Notes: generated by a model from the letters alone, not told the origin. 64,000 bases of DNA from Bacteroidetes bacterium GWC2_46_850 (GCA_001768325.1 MENQ01000016.1:62001-126000), one strand, 5' to 3'. Numbered from the stretch's first letter, positions 53,656 through 63,999 are shown. Program-made: numbers and translations.

Positions 53656-56448
53656 TTAAAATTCAAGGGATAGTACTTTTTTCTCCTTTTGATTATACTG
53701 TTTATGAAGCAGGGTAACTCCGTTTTTACACATCTCAGGATCTGCTTCAATGGTAATCTGCTTCATCTCACCCGGCATCAGAGTAAGATAATTGTCGTTC
53801 ATGATTACAGGTAGAATCCGTTCCCCTGTTACACTATCCACCAATCTAAACCGGTTACCGAAGGCAACAGTGTGAGAGTTATTTTTTATCTCCAGGAATA
53901 TTATTTCCTGATTATCTTTCTTGTTGTTCACGTTGCTGGTGACATGACGAATAGAAATATCTGCCCCGGGCAATCTGTTGAGGTCCCGGTAATCCAATTC
54001 ATTTACCCCATTTCTCCAATAGAAGTTCTCAGATATAAGCCTACCTGCAGCATCATTCAGCTCAAGACGCACAAAATGTACCGGCGTCAAAGCATCTTTC
54101 TCGCTGTCCATCCCGTCTGTTACAAACATTGTGGCCCCGGTGGCGGTAGAGGAAGAATCTTTCATATTTTCTTTCCCTGCAAGATGGGATGGATTGAAGT
54201 CCAGTACAAAAGCCTCCTGTAGATCAGTACATGGAACATCAAGTGTCACAGAATTACCATAAAGTGGTATCTCTTCTCCTTGTAAGGTAAAGATGCGAGC
54301 TGTGGCGGTGACATTCTCCAGATTCACAGAGGATGAATTGATTACTTTCACGCTGTTGCTAGAGGCATTCCATTGGATATGAAACGGTTCACATGCTTTT
54401 TTGGCACCCCAGTAAGCTCCCGAAGCATCATGATAATAATCGTATGTTTGCCATACAAAGGATGGGTAGGCCGACTGGCTCATCCAAATCAGTATCCCGG
54501 TGGCATCATTCCACATTTTATCATTCCAGGCTTCATACATCCCTTTCATCACCTCGATATTCAGGAATTGTGCTTTTTCGCAAAAGGCTTCCAGATTATC
54601 CGATTCTCCAAACTGCTCATTTACAGCTTTCTTATAATTGATGGGACTGGCATTGGAAGCTGCCTTACCAAAGAAATGGCGGTTCCATACATTTTCCTCA
54701 TCCTCTTCAAGCTGCTTGTCGGTAGGCAATGGCCAAAGCTGGTCCTGCGGAATAAACTCCCTCACGCTCTCATACACGGGAAATGTAGCCATTCCTATCT
54801 CCGAGCGCAAACCATAGCCACGGTCGGAACCGTAGGGATAGGGCGGATTGTTCCAGGCCAGATTGCTTCCCGAATTTTCGAAATGACGCCTGGGGGGTTG
54901 GTTTCCCCACCATCCGCTACCCGACAGGCCATCCTGGTTGGAAGAAGATTTATACATCCTGTCGTTATGATCTTCCGATCCGATAATCCCTCTGAGGTAA
55001 TTATCCAGTTCCGGCGCCGGATGCGTTTCATTGGCACCGCACCACAGTGCGATGGAGGGGTGATTTCTTAAACGCTTCACTTTGTCCAACGCGTTCTGCT
55101 TAAAATGTTCCGCGTTTTCCACCTCGTTATAGGCTACATAGAGCCAGAAGTCGTCCCAAACCATGATCCCATACTGATCGCAATAATCATAGAACAGGTC
55201 GTCGGTTACACAGCCTGTCCATAATCGGATCATGTTGTAATTCATATCTTTGTGCATCCGGATCTTCTGTTCATACGCTTTATCCCTTGTTCGTAGCAGG
55301 TATTCGCTCATACCCCAATTTCCTCCTTTAATGAAGAGCTTTCGGCCGTTGATATAGAAAGACATTACGGGCCATCCGGCCGAATTCTGTTCAACGCGAT
55401 AATCATATTTCCGAATGCCAAAAGTGATCTCACGTGAATCGGTTACCACTCCCTCCGCTTCGCAGGTTACACGACAGCCATAAAGATTGGGATCTCCGTA
55501 ACCATTCGGCCACCACAAAGCCGGATTCTTCACAATCAGCTCATCAAACTGTTTTCGATTTAAATACACCATTCCTGTTTCTCCGGCCTGGAGGATAACA
55601 TTTTTAGAAACCGTGATGTTGCCCGGCTGCACAGTGATGGTTACAGTCACATTTTTCTTTTGGTTCGAACAGTTCTTCAAAGCAGTTTGAAAAGAAAGGT
55701 AGGCTATCTCGTTGGATTCGAGTTCCGACCTGATCCAGGGATCCTCCATCACCACATCACCGGTTACTTCAAGGTATACATTGCCGGTAATGCCATGCAG
55801 TCTTCCCGGCACATAAGGCATCCAGTCCCATCCGGCAGCGGAGAGATAGGTGGGGCTGGCGGTTATACCAAATCCTTCCTTTGCATCCCTGGTCTTTTTC
55901 TGATTGGCATCATAGATCAAAACCGCTACTGCGTTCTTTCCTGTCTTGCTGATCAGATCCGTTACATCAAACTTTGAACGAAGCATATGTCCGCTCACAT
56001 CTTTAGCGGACAGCTCCGTACCGGAAATTTTCACACCGTTAAAATAGAAATCGGCATACCGGTTAATATTATCAAAATGAAGCCACACACGCTCTCCTTC
56101 CTTTGGGGACGACGGCAGTGCAAACTCAGTTCTGTACCAGAAAGGGCGGTTGTAAAAAGTTTCATCTACCCGATAGATGTTGTCTCCATAATTTGGATCC
56201 TTTTCCAGTCCTGCTTCCACATAGGCAGTAAAAACGATTCCCGGGACTATCCCTCTCACCTCATTTTTAGAAACATATCCGGTTTCAGAGATCTCATATC
56301 CGGATGCATTCACATCTGCCTCCGGTATTAACGCCCAATTGATGTCGGGATTAGAGCTGTTTAATGAGAGTCTTTTGTTCTGTGCGTGGGAATAATAAAA
56401 CAAGCATAACAGTGACATCGTCAATATGCCAAATTTCAATCGATTCAT
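53656..56448 (-). CDS. GH2 beta-mannosidase/exo-glucosaminidase-type enzyme
   Basis: This 930-residue exported protein (signal FGILTMSLLCLFYYSHAQ) has the long GH2 architecture of beta-mannosidases and exo-beta-D-glucosaminidases. The jelly roll (PFWYRTEFALPS, DFYFNGVKI) is followed by GWDWMPYVPGRLHGITGNVYLE, an immunoglobulin-like domain and the barrel with FIKGGNWGMSEYLLR and YNMIRLWTGC. The acid/base is Glu474 in CGANETHP and the nucleophile Glu550 in RSEIGMATFP. C-terminal beta domains follow. With two GH92 and one GH38-like genes upstream on the same strand, beta-mannosidase acting on the N-glycan core Man-beta-1,4-GlcNAc is the favoured reading. Exo-glucosaminidase remains possible. Confidence 0.85.
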   Translation of the reverse strand: MNRLKFGILTMSLLCLFYYSHAQNKRLSLNSSNPDINWALIPEADVNASGYEISETGYVSKNEVRGIVPGIVFTAYVEAGLEKDPNYGDNIYRVDETFYNRPFWYRTEFALPSSPKEGERVWLHFDNINRYADFYFNGVKISGTELSAKDVSGHMLRSKFDVTDLISKTGKNAVAVLIYDANQKKTRDAKEGFGITASPTYLSAAGWDWMPYVPGRLHGITGNVYLEVTGDVVMEDPWIRSELESNEIAYLSFQTALKNCSNQKKNVTVTITVQPGNITVSKNVILQAGETGMVYLNRKQFDELIVKNPALWWPNGYGDPNLYGCRVTCEAEGVVTDSREITFGIRKYDYRVEQNSAGWPVMSFYINGRKLFIKGGNWGMSEYLLRTRDKAYEQKIRMHKDMNYNMIRLWTGCVTDDLFYDYCDQYGIMVWDDFWLYVAYNEVENAEHFKQNALDKVKRLRNHPSIALWCGANETHPAPELDNYLRGIIGSEDHNDRMYKSSSNQDGLSGSGWWGNQPPRRHFENSGSNLAWNNPPYPYGSDRGYGLRSEIGMATFPVYESVREFIPQDQLWPLPTDKQLEEDEENVWNRHFFGKAASNASPINYKKAVNEQFGESDNLEAFCEKAQFLNIEVMKGMYEAWNDKMWNDATGILIWMSQSAYPSFVWQTYDYYHDASGAYWGAKKACEPFHIQWNASSNSVKVINSSSVNLENVTATARIFTLQGEEIPLYGNSVTLDVPCTDLQEAFVLDFNPSHLAGKENMKDSSSTATGATMFVTDGMDSEKDALTPVHFVRLELNDAAGRLISENFYWRNGVNELDYRDLNRLPGADISIRHVTSNVNNKKDNQEIIFLEIKNNSHTVAFGNRFRLVDSVTGERILPVIMNDNYLTLMPGEMKQITIEADPEMCKNGVTLLHKQYNQKEKKVLSLEF

Positions 56449-56549
56449 ATCAAATTAAATAAAAAATATTGTTTCTTCAGGTGCATAACCACTGAGACAT
56501 AAAATCTACGTTACTATCATGGACAGGATAAGGTGGCTGAGGCAGCGAG

Positions 56550-58829
56550 CTACTTTTCCGTTGAGACCGAATAGGGGCGATCCTCCATTTTTGTCCCTCT
56601 CTCCTTGTTGGGTGCGTCGCTCATCACCAATTTCAGCTTTCCGCCATTCACAATATCTGCATAGGCAATCCAATTTTTTGTATGCGCTAGCCCGTTCAAT
56701 TCGGCAGATGCGATGTAAACATTATCAGGACTGTTATTCTCCGCTTCTATGACAAACTGTTTGCCGTCTTCCAGGGTAATGGTCACCTTCTTGAACAGGG
56801 GACTGCCCAGCACATACTGATCGGTTCCCGGGCAAACGCTGTATATTCCCATTGCGCTCAATACATACCAGGAAGAGAGACCACCCTGATCTTCATCACC
56901 GGGATAACCCTGCGGAGAAGCATTGTATAACTGCGACATCACTTTACGCACCTGAGCCTGCGATTTCCACGGCTCTCCCGAAAAGTTGTAGAGATAAGGC
57001 ACATGCTGGCAGGGCTGGTTTCCATGTGCATACTGTCCCATATTGGCTGCAAGCATCTCCTTGATTTCGTGAATGACCTCATAATAAGCGCCCTTGTCAT
57101 ATTCGTTCGTGCCATGAAAGAATGAATCGAGACGTGCATTGAAAGCTTCCTCCCCGCCCATCAGGCTGATCAATCCCTTCATATCATGGAACACCGACCA
57201 GGAATATTGGGCGGAATTTCCTTCCGTAAAGGGATTACCCCACCTATAGGGGTTGAAATCTTCAAAAACCCAGCCTCCATTCAGTTTTCTGCCACGCATA
57301 TACTCTGTTTTGGAATCCCACAGGTTTTGATAATGATAAACCAGTTTACCGAATATTTCTTCATACTTTTTGTTCCCCGTCATCTTTGCCAGATGATAAG
57401 CACACCAGTCGTCATACACATACTCTAGCGTCTTGGCAGCACTCTCACCGGTTATTTCATAGGGAATATATCCTCTTTCAAAATAATACTCATGCCCCTC
57501 GCGTCCGCTGGATCCCTTCCAAAAGCTCACGTGGGTAATCTCGTGATAATATTGTTCCAGTGCCTTTTCCGGATCGAAGTTACGGATTCCTTTTGCCCAG
57601 GCATCCGTCAGCAGGGAAATAGCATGATTGCCGATCATGATGCCCGACATCCCGGGACAAGACCAGGCAGGGAAGAATCCACATTGTTCTTTCGCATCCA
57701 GCAACGATTGCATATAACGCCCCTGCATGGTAGGATGCAGGATATTGGTCAATGGAAACTGAGACCGGAAGGTGTCCCAGAAACCGTTATCGGTATACAT
57801 ATATCCGTCATGTACTTCAAAATCATAAGGACTCCTGTAATAGGGTTCTCCTTTTTCATTGATTTCATGGAAAGTATGAGAAAATAGATTGGCGCGAAAC
57901 AGGCAGGAGTAGAAAGTGGCTTTATCCTCCTCACTCTCTCCTTCCACTTTTACCCTGTTCAACAGATCATTCCACTGTTCACCTGCCGCTTTACTTACTT
58001 CCTCCAGTTTGCCGAAGTTCCCCAGTTCCTGCATTAGCGTCTGCTCAGCCTGTTCCGGACTGATATAGGACATCGCAATCTTAACCTGGACGGTCGTAGT
58101 ACCTTCTGCAAACGCAACATACGCACCTTTACCCTCTCCTTCATCCGAAAGCATATGGGGAGTGATCTGGCTTGTACGGTTTTCCCAGGTACCGTGCAAC
58201 AGGAAGGGCTGATCAAAAGATAGTACAAAATAGCCTTTCATTTCCTGTGGAAAAAGAAACCCGCTGTTTACCCATCCAATTATTTTATTTTCTTCCGGAA
58301 TGATGGTCACACTGCTCCTGCCGATATAACCATCCAGCACGAGGTATGCTTTTTCATTTTCCGGAAAAGTGAAACGCATCATGCCTCCCCGCTTCACCGG
58401 TGCAATTTCCACGTTTACCCTGTTATCCAGTTGCACTGCATAATAGTGAGGTCGGGCTGTTTCATGATCATGTGAAAACCCTGTGGCACGTTCATCCTCA
58501 TGCACAGTAAGTTTACCTGTTTGCGGCATCAGCGAGAGTGTCGCATAGTCCCTCACCCAGGGACTGCATTGATGTGTCACCTGAAATCCCCTGATGGTAG
58601 TTGCTTCATACTGGTATTTCCACCCGTCACCGTTTTTACCTGTTTGTGGTGAGAAGGCATGCATGGGATATGGTACGGCTACAGTGGGATAGGTGTTTCC
58701 GTAACTATAATCGGGCCGTGAGTCAGTTCCCTGCAACGTATTTACGTATTTCACCAGATTTTCCTGTCCCGTTTTACAGGAGAGGGTCAGTATCCCTATT
58801 GTCAAAATAATTACTACTATTTTTCTCAT
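56550..58829 (-). CDS. GH92 alpha-mannosidase lipoprotein
   Basis: This 759-residue lipoprotein (lipobox LTLSC) belongs to GH92, calcium-dependent inverting exo-alpha-mannosidases. Motifs are YVNTLQGTDSRPDYSYGNTYP at the N-terminal beta-sandwich and GNQPCQHVPYLYNFSGEPW. GYPGDEDQGGLSSWYVLSAMGIYSVCPGTDQY includes the catalytic Glu and Asp of the D-E-D-x-G box. The order N-terminal beta domain then (alpha/alpha)6 barrel fits the family. It differs from the GH92 at 58893 in the N-terminal substrate loops (RGFQVTHQCSPWVRDYA), suggesting another linkage (alpha-1,2, 1,3 or 1,4). It is 63 bp downstream of that gene and 101 bp upstream of GH2. Confidence 0.92.
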   Translation of the reverse strand: MRKIVVIILTIGILTLSCKTGQENLVKYVNTLQGTDSRPDYSYGNTYPTVAVPYPMHAFSPQTGKNGDGWKYQYEATTIRGFQVTHQCSPWVRDYATLSLMPQTGKLTVHEDERATGFSHDHETARPHYYAVQLDNRVNVEIAPVKRGGMMRFTFPENEKAYLVLDGYIGRSSVTIIPEENKIIGWVNSGFLFPQEMKGYFVLSFDQPFLLHGTWENRTSQITPHMLSDEGEGKGAYVAFAEGTTTVQVKIAMSYISPEQAEQTLMQELGNFGKLEEVSKAAGEQWNDLLNRVKVEGESEEDKATFYSCLFRANLFSHTFHEINEKGEPYYRSPYDFEVHDGYMYTDNGFWDTFRSQFPLTNILHPTMQGRYMQSLLDAKEQCGFFPAWSCPGMSGIMIGNHAISLLTDAWAKGIRNFDPEKALEQYYHEITHVSFWKGSSGREGHEYYFERGYIPYEITGESAAKTLEYVYDDWCAYHLAKMTGNKKYEEIFGKLVYHYQNLWDSKTEYMRGRKLNGGWVFEDFNPYRWGNPFTEGNSAQYSWSVFHDMKGLISLMGGEEAFNARLDSFFHGTNEYDKGAYYEVIHEIKEMLAANMGQYAHGNQPCQHVPYLYNFSGEPWKSQAQVRKVMSQLYNASPQGYPGDEDQGGLSSWYVLSAMGIYSVCPGTDQYVLGSPLFKKVTITLEDGKQFVIEAENNSPDNVYIASAELNGLAHTKNWIAYADIVNGGKLKLVMSDAPNKERGTKMEDRPYSVSTEK

Positions 58830-58892
58830 AATTTATTTTCTACTGCTTTGAACTCAGTATTCTCAGGAGGTAGCCATCATCATGAAGTGCAA

Positions 58893-61259
58893 TCATACTC
58901 CCCATCCGGTATTTGGCTCAGGACCCATTTCCAGTCTCAGTTCACCTCCTGAGATGATCTCATCATAATGTAACCAGCATCTTTCAAGCGGCACTCCGTT
59001 CAGGCTTGCCCGCTGTATATAGATATTTTTTTCAGAGTATTTGATTGCTTTTATCCGGAATCTCTCCCCTGTGGCATACTTCCCGTCCAGTTGAATCTCT
59101 GTCTCTTCAAACACCGGACTGGTAATTTCATATCTGAGATCTCCAGGACAGGCCTGATGCAGTCCTACAGCTGATAAAACAAACCAGGCCGACATCTGTC
59201 CCACATCTTCATTTCCGACCAATCCATCCACACGGTTCCTGTAAGCACGACGACAAATCTCACGAGTCCATTTCTGTGTTAACCAGGGAACGCCCAGACG
59301 GTTAAACAGGTAGGGAACAAAATGCACCGGTTCATTGGCATGGTTATAATAATCGTTCCACATCATATCTTCGGGTACACTTTCGAAGAAGCTGATCAGG
59401 TCGGGCAATACCTTTTCTATGCCTCCCATCAGATCGATCATTCCTTCCACATCGTGCGGCACAAACCATCCCTGCTGGTAAGGATTGCTCTCGACCGTGC
59501 CATAGCTATCTTCCAGTCTGCCTTTTTCCGGCCACTCTGCCCAGGTTCCGTCTTCATTCCGCGCTCTGAACCAACCGACCTGCGGATCAAAAACATTTTT
59601 ATAGCTTCCCGAGAGAGTCAGATACTTCTCCTGATCCTCCTTGTGATCCAGCATCCCGGCCAGTCGAGACATGCACCACTCAGTATAACTCAATTCAAGC
59701 GTATTGGATATGGAAAAATTACCTACCGCATAACCGGCACTTCCCGAATCAATGGCATCACTCCGCACTGCGAATCCCAGTTTTTCATTACCACTTTGTT
59801 CCGATGTACGAAGGGCAATCTCGTATGCTTTATGGATATCATAATCGCTAATTCCTTTTGCATAGGCATCTGCCAGCACCGATATGGCAGGATTGCCAAT
59901 CATACAGGCACTATAAGCATTCATCAGTTCCCACCGTTCAAAATAACCTTTGCCACTCTCCTCAGACAGTGTGATGAGCGATTGCAACATATCATTCACG
60001 ACAGTCGGATTGATAAGGGTCTGCAGCGGAAACTGGCTACGGAACACATCCCAACCGCTAAATACAGTCCGCTTTGTGAAATCACCAGACGCATGAATCT
60101 CTTTGTCTCCGCCAATATAGCGATTATCCACATCTTCATAGGTTCTTGGATCGATCATGGTATGATACAGGGCGGAATAAAATATGATCTTCTGCTCGTC
60201 GCTCCCTCCTTTTACTTTGATCTTTGCAAGGGCATCGTTCCATTTTTGATATGCGTCCTTCCTTATCCGGTCGAAATCCCAGCCAGGTATCTCCTGCTCC
60301 AGATTCCGCCTTGCACCTTCCTGATCCACAAACGAAATACCGACCTTCATCGACACCCGATCCCCTTCTTTTGTAGGAAAGTCGGCGAAAAAGCCCAGGT
60401 GCTTTCCTTGCTCTTCTGTGACGCCTTTTTTAATTCCGGCTTGTGCAATGATCTGTTGATAACCGGGACTGGTCACATCTTCCAGCTTTCGGGTCTGATC
60501 ATCTGGGATGGTCGCACGCCAGATACCATAATCCCGAAGAGGCCTGTCGAATTGTGCATAGAAAAAGAGCGTATAATCAGCTTTTCCATCGCCATTTCCC
60601 CATCCTCCTCCTTCGGGTGTACATTTCATCCAGCCGGAAATCGTCTGTTCATCCACGACCTTCACCTGCTGCAGTGTGGAGGTGCCTCCCACACGACGCG
60701 CCAGATCAATCTGTATTCTTGACTTTTCATTTTCGGGAAAGGTGAACCGATACATACCACAACGCTGTGTAGCCGTCATTTCAGCCCGAATATGATAGTC
60801 GTCCAGCAGCACTGAATAGTAGCCCGCCTCTGCCTTTTCGTTTTCCTTGCTGTAACGGGAACGGTATCCGGAGTCAGGGTTCTCTTCCGTGCCCGCACTC
60901 GTTTTCAGATCACCTGTTGCAGGCATGACAAGAAAGTTGCCCAGATCTCCATTCCAGCCAACACCACTCATCTGGGTCATGGCAAACCCTTCAATGGTCA
61001 GGTGTTCGTAGCTGTACCCCGAGCCATTGTCTCCACCGGTGATGGTGTTGGGACTGACCTGTACCATACCAAAGGGAATGGCTGCACCTGGGAAGGTCTT
61101 ACCCAGGCCGTGGTAAACACCTGCTGCATCGATGCTGGTGCTTGCGCCGATAAAAGGATTCACAAAGGCAGCATAACCACTGCTCTTCTCTATGTGATTA
61201 CCCACACACCCCTGTAATAACAGGAGCAATACAGGTAAAAAAGATAGTTTGTTTGTCAT
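58893..61259 (-). CDS. GH92 alpha-1,2-mannosidase-type lipoprotein
   Basis: The protein has 788 residues from ATG 61259 (an upstream TTG at 61265 is not needed). The lipobox is LLLQGC. The canonical GH92 start is FVNPFIGASTSIDAAGVYHGLGKTFPGAAIPFGMVQVSPN, followed by GSGYSYEHLTIEGFAMTQMSGVGW. The catalytic domain has VVFSGWDVFRSQFPL-type (TVFSGWDVFRSQFPLQTLI), EPVHFVPYLFNRLGVPW and LVGNEDVGQMSAWFVLSAVGLHQACPG, with the E-D-x-G catalytic acids. This classical form usually cuts terminal alpha-1,2-mannose. It lies 41 bp after the GH38-like gene and is probably in the same operon as the other mannosidases. Confidence 0.93.
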   Translation of the reverse strand: MTNKLSFLPVLLLLLQGCVGNHIEKSSGYAAFVNPFIGASTSIDAAGVYHGLGKTFPGAAIPFGMVQVSPNTITGGDNGSGYSYEHLTIEGFAMTQMSGVGWNGDLGNFLVMPATGDLKTSAGTEENPDSGYRSRYSKENEKAEAGYYSVLLDDYHIRAEMTATQRCGMYRFTFPENEKSRIQIDLARRVGGTSTLQQVKVVDEQTISGWMKCTPEGGGWGNGDGKADYTLFFYAQFDRPLRDYGIWRATIPDDQTRKLEDVTSPGYQQIIAQAGIKKGVTEEQGKHLGFFADFPTKEGDRVSMKVGISFVDQEGARRNLEQEIPGWDFDRIRKDAYQKWNDALAKIKVKGGSDEQKIIFYSALYHTMIDPRTYEDVDNRYIGGDKEIHASGDFTKRTVFSGWDVFRSQFPLQTLINPTVVNDMLQSLITLSEESGKGYFERWELMNAYSACMIGNPAISVLADAYAKGISDYDIHKAYEIALRTSEQSGNEKLGFAVRSDAIDSGSAGYAVGNFSISNTLELSYTEWCMSRLAGMLDHKEDQEKYLTLSGSYKNVFDPQVGWFRARNEDGTWAEWPEKGRLEDSYGTVESNPYQQGWFVPHDVEGMIDLMGGIEKVLPDLISFFESVPEDMMWNDYYNHANEPVHFVPYLFNRLGVPWLTQKWTREICRRAYRNRVDGLVGNEDVGQMSAWFVLSAVGLHQACPGDLRYEITSPVFEETEIQLDGKYATGERFRIKAIKYSEKNIYIQRASLNGVPLERCWLHYDEIISGGELRLEMGPEPNTGWGV

Positions 61260-61300
61260 TGTCAAATATTTAGTATAGGATGGTTTCTCTTCACGATGAA

Positions 61301-63850
61301 TCAGAAAGACTTTATTCCTTTAATTTTTAGCGTCTTAAATCCAAATTGAGGAATTGAAATCTCTATGAACCATTGGCCGTCGGCTTTTTTCTCATAAGCT
61401 ACATCAGCGATCTTGTCTCCTTTTAAATCGATTTGCTCCATGCTGTTCAACTCACAATTCAAGAGAATTTTTTGGGGCTTGTTGTCTGACGAACTGTTGT
61501 ATAAGCGAACTATCAACGCCTCATTCTCTATCACGGCAGAAGATATTTCAAGATTCTTATCGATCATCTCAATAAGATTTCTGGCATGAGTTGCGGGTTT
61601 GTCACCAAATTGTGCAATCAGTGGTTCATTCCAGGCATCACTTTCCCGCTGTACCATCCCTTTTTCCCAACCTCCGGTATGGGGAAACAATGCATATTGA
61701 ATCTCTGTAGATCCGTGCAGTTTATAATCACGACCCCACAACGCCTTACCCGTATACTGTACGGTTAACCCCAAAGGTAGATCCTCATGTTGAAGATAGC
61801 TTGTGGTATGGTCTGTGAAGAGGGCGACGCCCCGCTCTGCGGACTGGTCGGTCAGATCTACCCAATTCAAAATCACATTGTGTTTGAGACTGTCCCAGCT
61901 GGAAAAAAGGGTATTATCCAGTTCGCTTTCACAGACGTCGAACGGTGCATTTTTAAACAATCTCTCTCCCACCTTATCCAGGGGGAACTCAATATGAAGT
62001 TTATATTTATCATTATAAAATGCTTTGTACCGATCGGTGGCCTTGTAATGATCATGATGATCATACGCTCCTATTCCGGGCTGCCCTTCCCAGTCGATAT
62101 GCAATGTAAAATCGATTCGGGGATGGTTTTCATAAAATGTAATCCGTTGAGAATAACGATTCCCTGCAATTTTATTTTCAACCTTTATTGTAGTAAAAAG
62201 AGGACCATCTTCAACCACCGATACTGTGGCCAGGCTCTCAGCTCCTTCATAAAATCTCCCTTCCCGGTAAAAGAAACCTTTCAGGTTATTCAATGACCTA
62301 CTGTGCTGCACAAGTTCTTTTCCTCCATTCTTTTTATCAACCAGACTCGTGATGGTACCCCCTTTCGAAGGGTCGAAGAGCACGGAGTAATATCCGGTCT
62401 CAACTTTCAGGAGTCCATCTGAATCAGATTCCATCACTGATTTATCTGTAACGGCAGCGGCTTCTTTCTTCAATCTGAAAGTCGCATATCCCATTCCGGG
62501 AACCTCTGCTTCGAAATGAATCAGTCTGTTTCCATCGGTGTCTAAGGATAGCTGGGAGGGAATCACACGATTTTGTGCATCCATCACCGTGACATGGTTA
62601 CCTTTCAAATGATCCGGCAGAATCAGATAAGCTTTCTCTCTTCTAGTAGAGCCCAATGTATTATACACCTGCACGTAGGCTGGCTCTTTTGCTTCGCCAA
62701 ACAATGAAGCTATCTTTTCATCTGTAATCCTGTTTGTGGAGTGAGTCCACCGGGTGACATTGTCTGCCCAGGTATCTCCAGGCTTTCCGTTGTAGGGGAC
62801 GATCCAGCAATCATGATGCTGGGCAAGCATCAGCGTACGCCACGCCTCAGCAAAGTCCGCTTCAGGCCATGGTTTGTTGTGATATAAATAATCGAGGGCC
62901 GCCATTTTTTCGGCCACAATAAGCCGGTTCTCGCTCACACGCACCTCTTGTGCGATTTTTTGCAGGACCTGCGCTCCCCAAACCAGTCCCGGTTGAATAT
63001 CTTCCTGTGTAAACTGCCAGTCGGAAGCATCTACCCTGTCCTTTATCTTCTCTATATAATCGGTCCAGGTGGTATATGCCGTCGGTTGATATGCATTGTG
63101 CCAGGGCCCTCCATTCCAACCGGCATCCTGAAAACACATTCCTACCGGGTACTGTATTCCATCCTGAAAACAGGCATTGATAAATTCCCGCGAATTGGTC
63201 CACGAAGCGGTTTGCCAGGTAGATTCCTCCGAAAGTCTTTCCATGGCGTACCGTGGAACAGCCGGTATGGATGTACCATCGGGTCCGATCCAGTTGACCA
63301 GATCTTTCCCATAAGCACTGGTATAGCCTCCCCAGCAGGTGTTGGGATTCCGTAGGACGGCATATTTGAATCCGAAACCTTTCAAAATCTGGGGCAGGCT
63401 ACTGGTAAAGCAGGGTTCCTCTACGGCATAGGTACGAAAAGTTACATTGGGAAAGTATTCACGGTTTTTTGCTATTCCATAGGCAAACTGTCTGATGATG
63501 CTCTCTCCGGATATATTATAACCATAAGGTTGTGCCCAGGCGGGATTTACAAATTCTATCCGACCATGGCGACCTTCCCTGTCGTAATATGCCTGAAATG
63601 CGGCGAAATTTTCTGCATCCTTTATGCTGATTGAATCCCACGTCTCCGGTTCTATCTCCAGATTGATCGCCCAACCGGGATTGGTTTTCAACTGATCAAC
63701 CATAAATTTTGCCTGCCACATGGGATAATGTCCATAAATGCCACCATGATAACCATCTGCGAACCAGGCCTGTTGCGCCTGCAATGAAAAGCCGGCGATC
63801 ATTAACACAAAAAATATGGTTTTCTTTGCTGATAAAATTATGCAATTCAT
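61301..63850 (-). CDS. GH38-like exported alpha-mannosidase homologue with altered catalytic motif
   Basis: The protein has 849 residues from ATG 63850, preferred for its AAAGAGAG ribosome site and signal peptide (SAKKTIFFVLMIAGFSLQAQ). An ATG at 63880 overlaps the upstream stop. The N-terminal seven-stranded barrel is GH38-like: ADGYHGGIYGHYPMWQAK, WAINLEIEPETWD and LMLAQHHDCWIVPYN, the last matching the GH38 AQHHD box. Where GH38 enzymes have the nucleophile in a DPFG context, this protein has YAVEEPCFTSSLPQILKGFGFKYAV, so Glu144/Glu145 would take its place. The C-terminal beta domains (YYSVLFDPSKGGTITSLVDKKNG) fit the family. It sits with two GH92 genes, so mannoside cleavage is likely but not certain. 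Confidence 0.75.
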   Translation of the reverse strand: MNCIILSAKKTIFFVLMIAGFSLQAQQAWFADGYHGGIYGHYPMWQAKFMVDQLKTNPGWAINLEIEPETWDSISIKDAENFAAFQAYYDREGRHGRIEFVNPAWAQPYGYNISGESIIRQFAYGIAKNREYFPNVTFRTYAVEEPCFTSSLPQILKGFGFKYAVLRNPNTCWGGYTSAYGKDLVNWIGPDGTSIPAVPRYAMERLSEESTWQTASWTNSREFINACFQDGIQYPVGMCFQDAGWNGGPWHNAYQPTAYTTWTDYIEKIKDRVDASDWQFTQEDIQPGLVWGAQVLQKIAQEVRVSENRLIVAEKMAALDYLYHNKPWPEADFAEAWRTLMLAQHHDCWIVPYNGKPGDTWADNVTRWTHSTNRITDEKIASLFGEAKEPAYVQVYNTLGSTRREKAYLILPDHLKGNHVTVMDAQNRVIPSQLSLDTDGNRLIHFEAEVPGMGYATFRLKKEAAAVTDKSVMESDSDGLLKVETGYYSVLFDPSKGGTITSLVDKKNGGKELVQHSRSLNNLKGFFYREGRFYEGAESLATVSVVEDGPLFTTIKVENKIAGNRYSQRITFYENHPRIDFTLHIDWEGQPGIGAYDHHDHYKATDRYKAFYNDKYKLHIEFPLDKVGERLFKNAPFDVCESELDNTLFSSWDSLKHNVILNWVDLTDQSAERGVALFTDHTTSYLQHEDLPLGLTVQYTGKALWGRDYKLHGSTEIQYALFPHTGGWEKGMVQRESDAWNEPLIAQFGDKPATHARNLIEMIDKNLEISSAVIENEALIVRLYNSSSDNKPQKILLNCELNSMEQIDLKGDKIADVAYEKKADGQWFIEISIPQFGFKTLKIKGIKSF

Positions 63851-63879
63851 ATATAGTTGCTCTCTTTGTAGCTGATTCA

Positions 63880-63999
63880 TTAGAGTCCAATCACCGACAG
63901 GGGTACCCTTACCGCTTTCAGCCGGTAATAATAGGCGTTCATTGCTTTGTTTCCGTTTTCATCAAAAAAGTAATCCTGTTGGTCACAGGCACTGAAGTT
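63880..63999 (-). CDS. 3' end of an upstream gene, unidentified
   Basis: An open frame enters at the window edge and ends with TAA at 63880, giving 39 C-terminal residues (NFSACDQQDYFFDENGN, then YYYRLKAVRVPLSVIGL). YYYRLKAV resembles the last strand of a fibronectin III-like or beta-sandwich domain, but this is too short to name. Its stop shares one base with an in-frame ATG of the GH38-like gene (TAATG), so it probably belongs to the same mannoside operon. Confidence 0.45.
   Translation of the reverse strand, partial: NFSACDQQDYFFDENGNKAMNAYYYRLKAVRVPLSVIGL

Noticed and set aside
59322-60722. Open frame of 466 codons on the + strand opposite the GH92 gene
   Set aside because: It is antisense to a well-supported GH92, without signal, motif or promoter.
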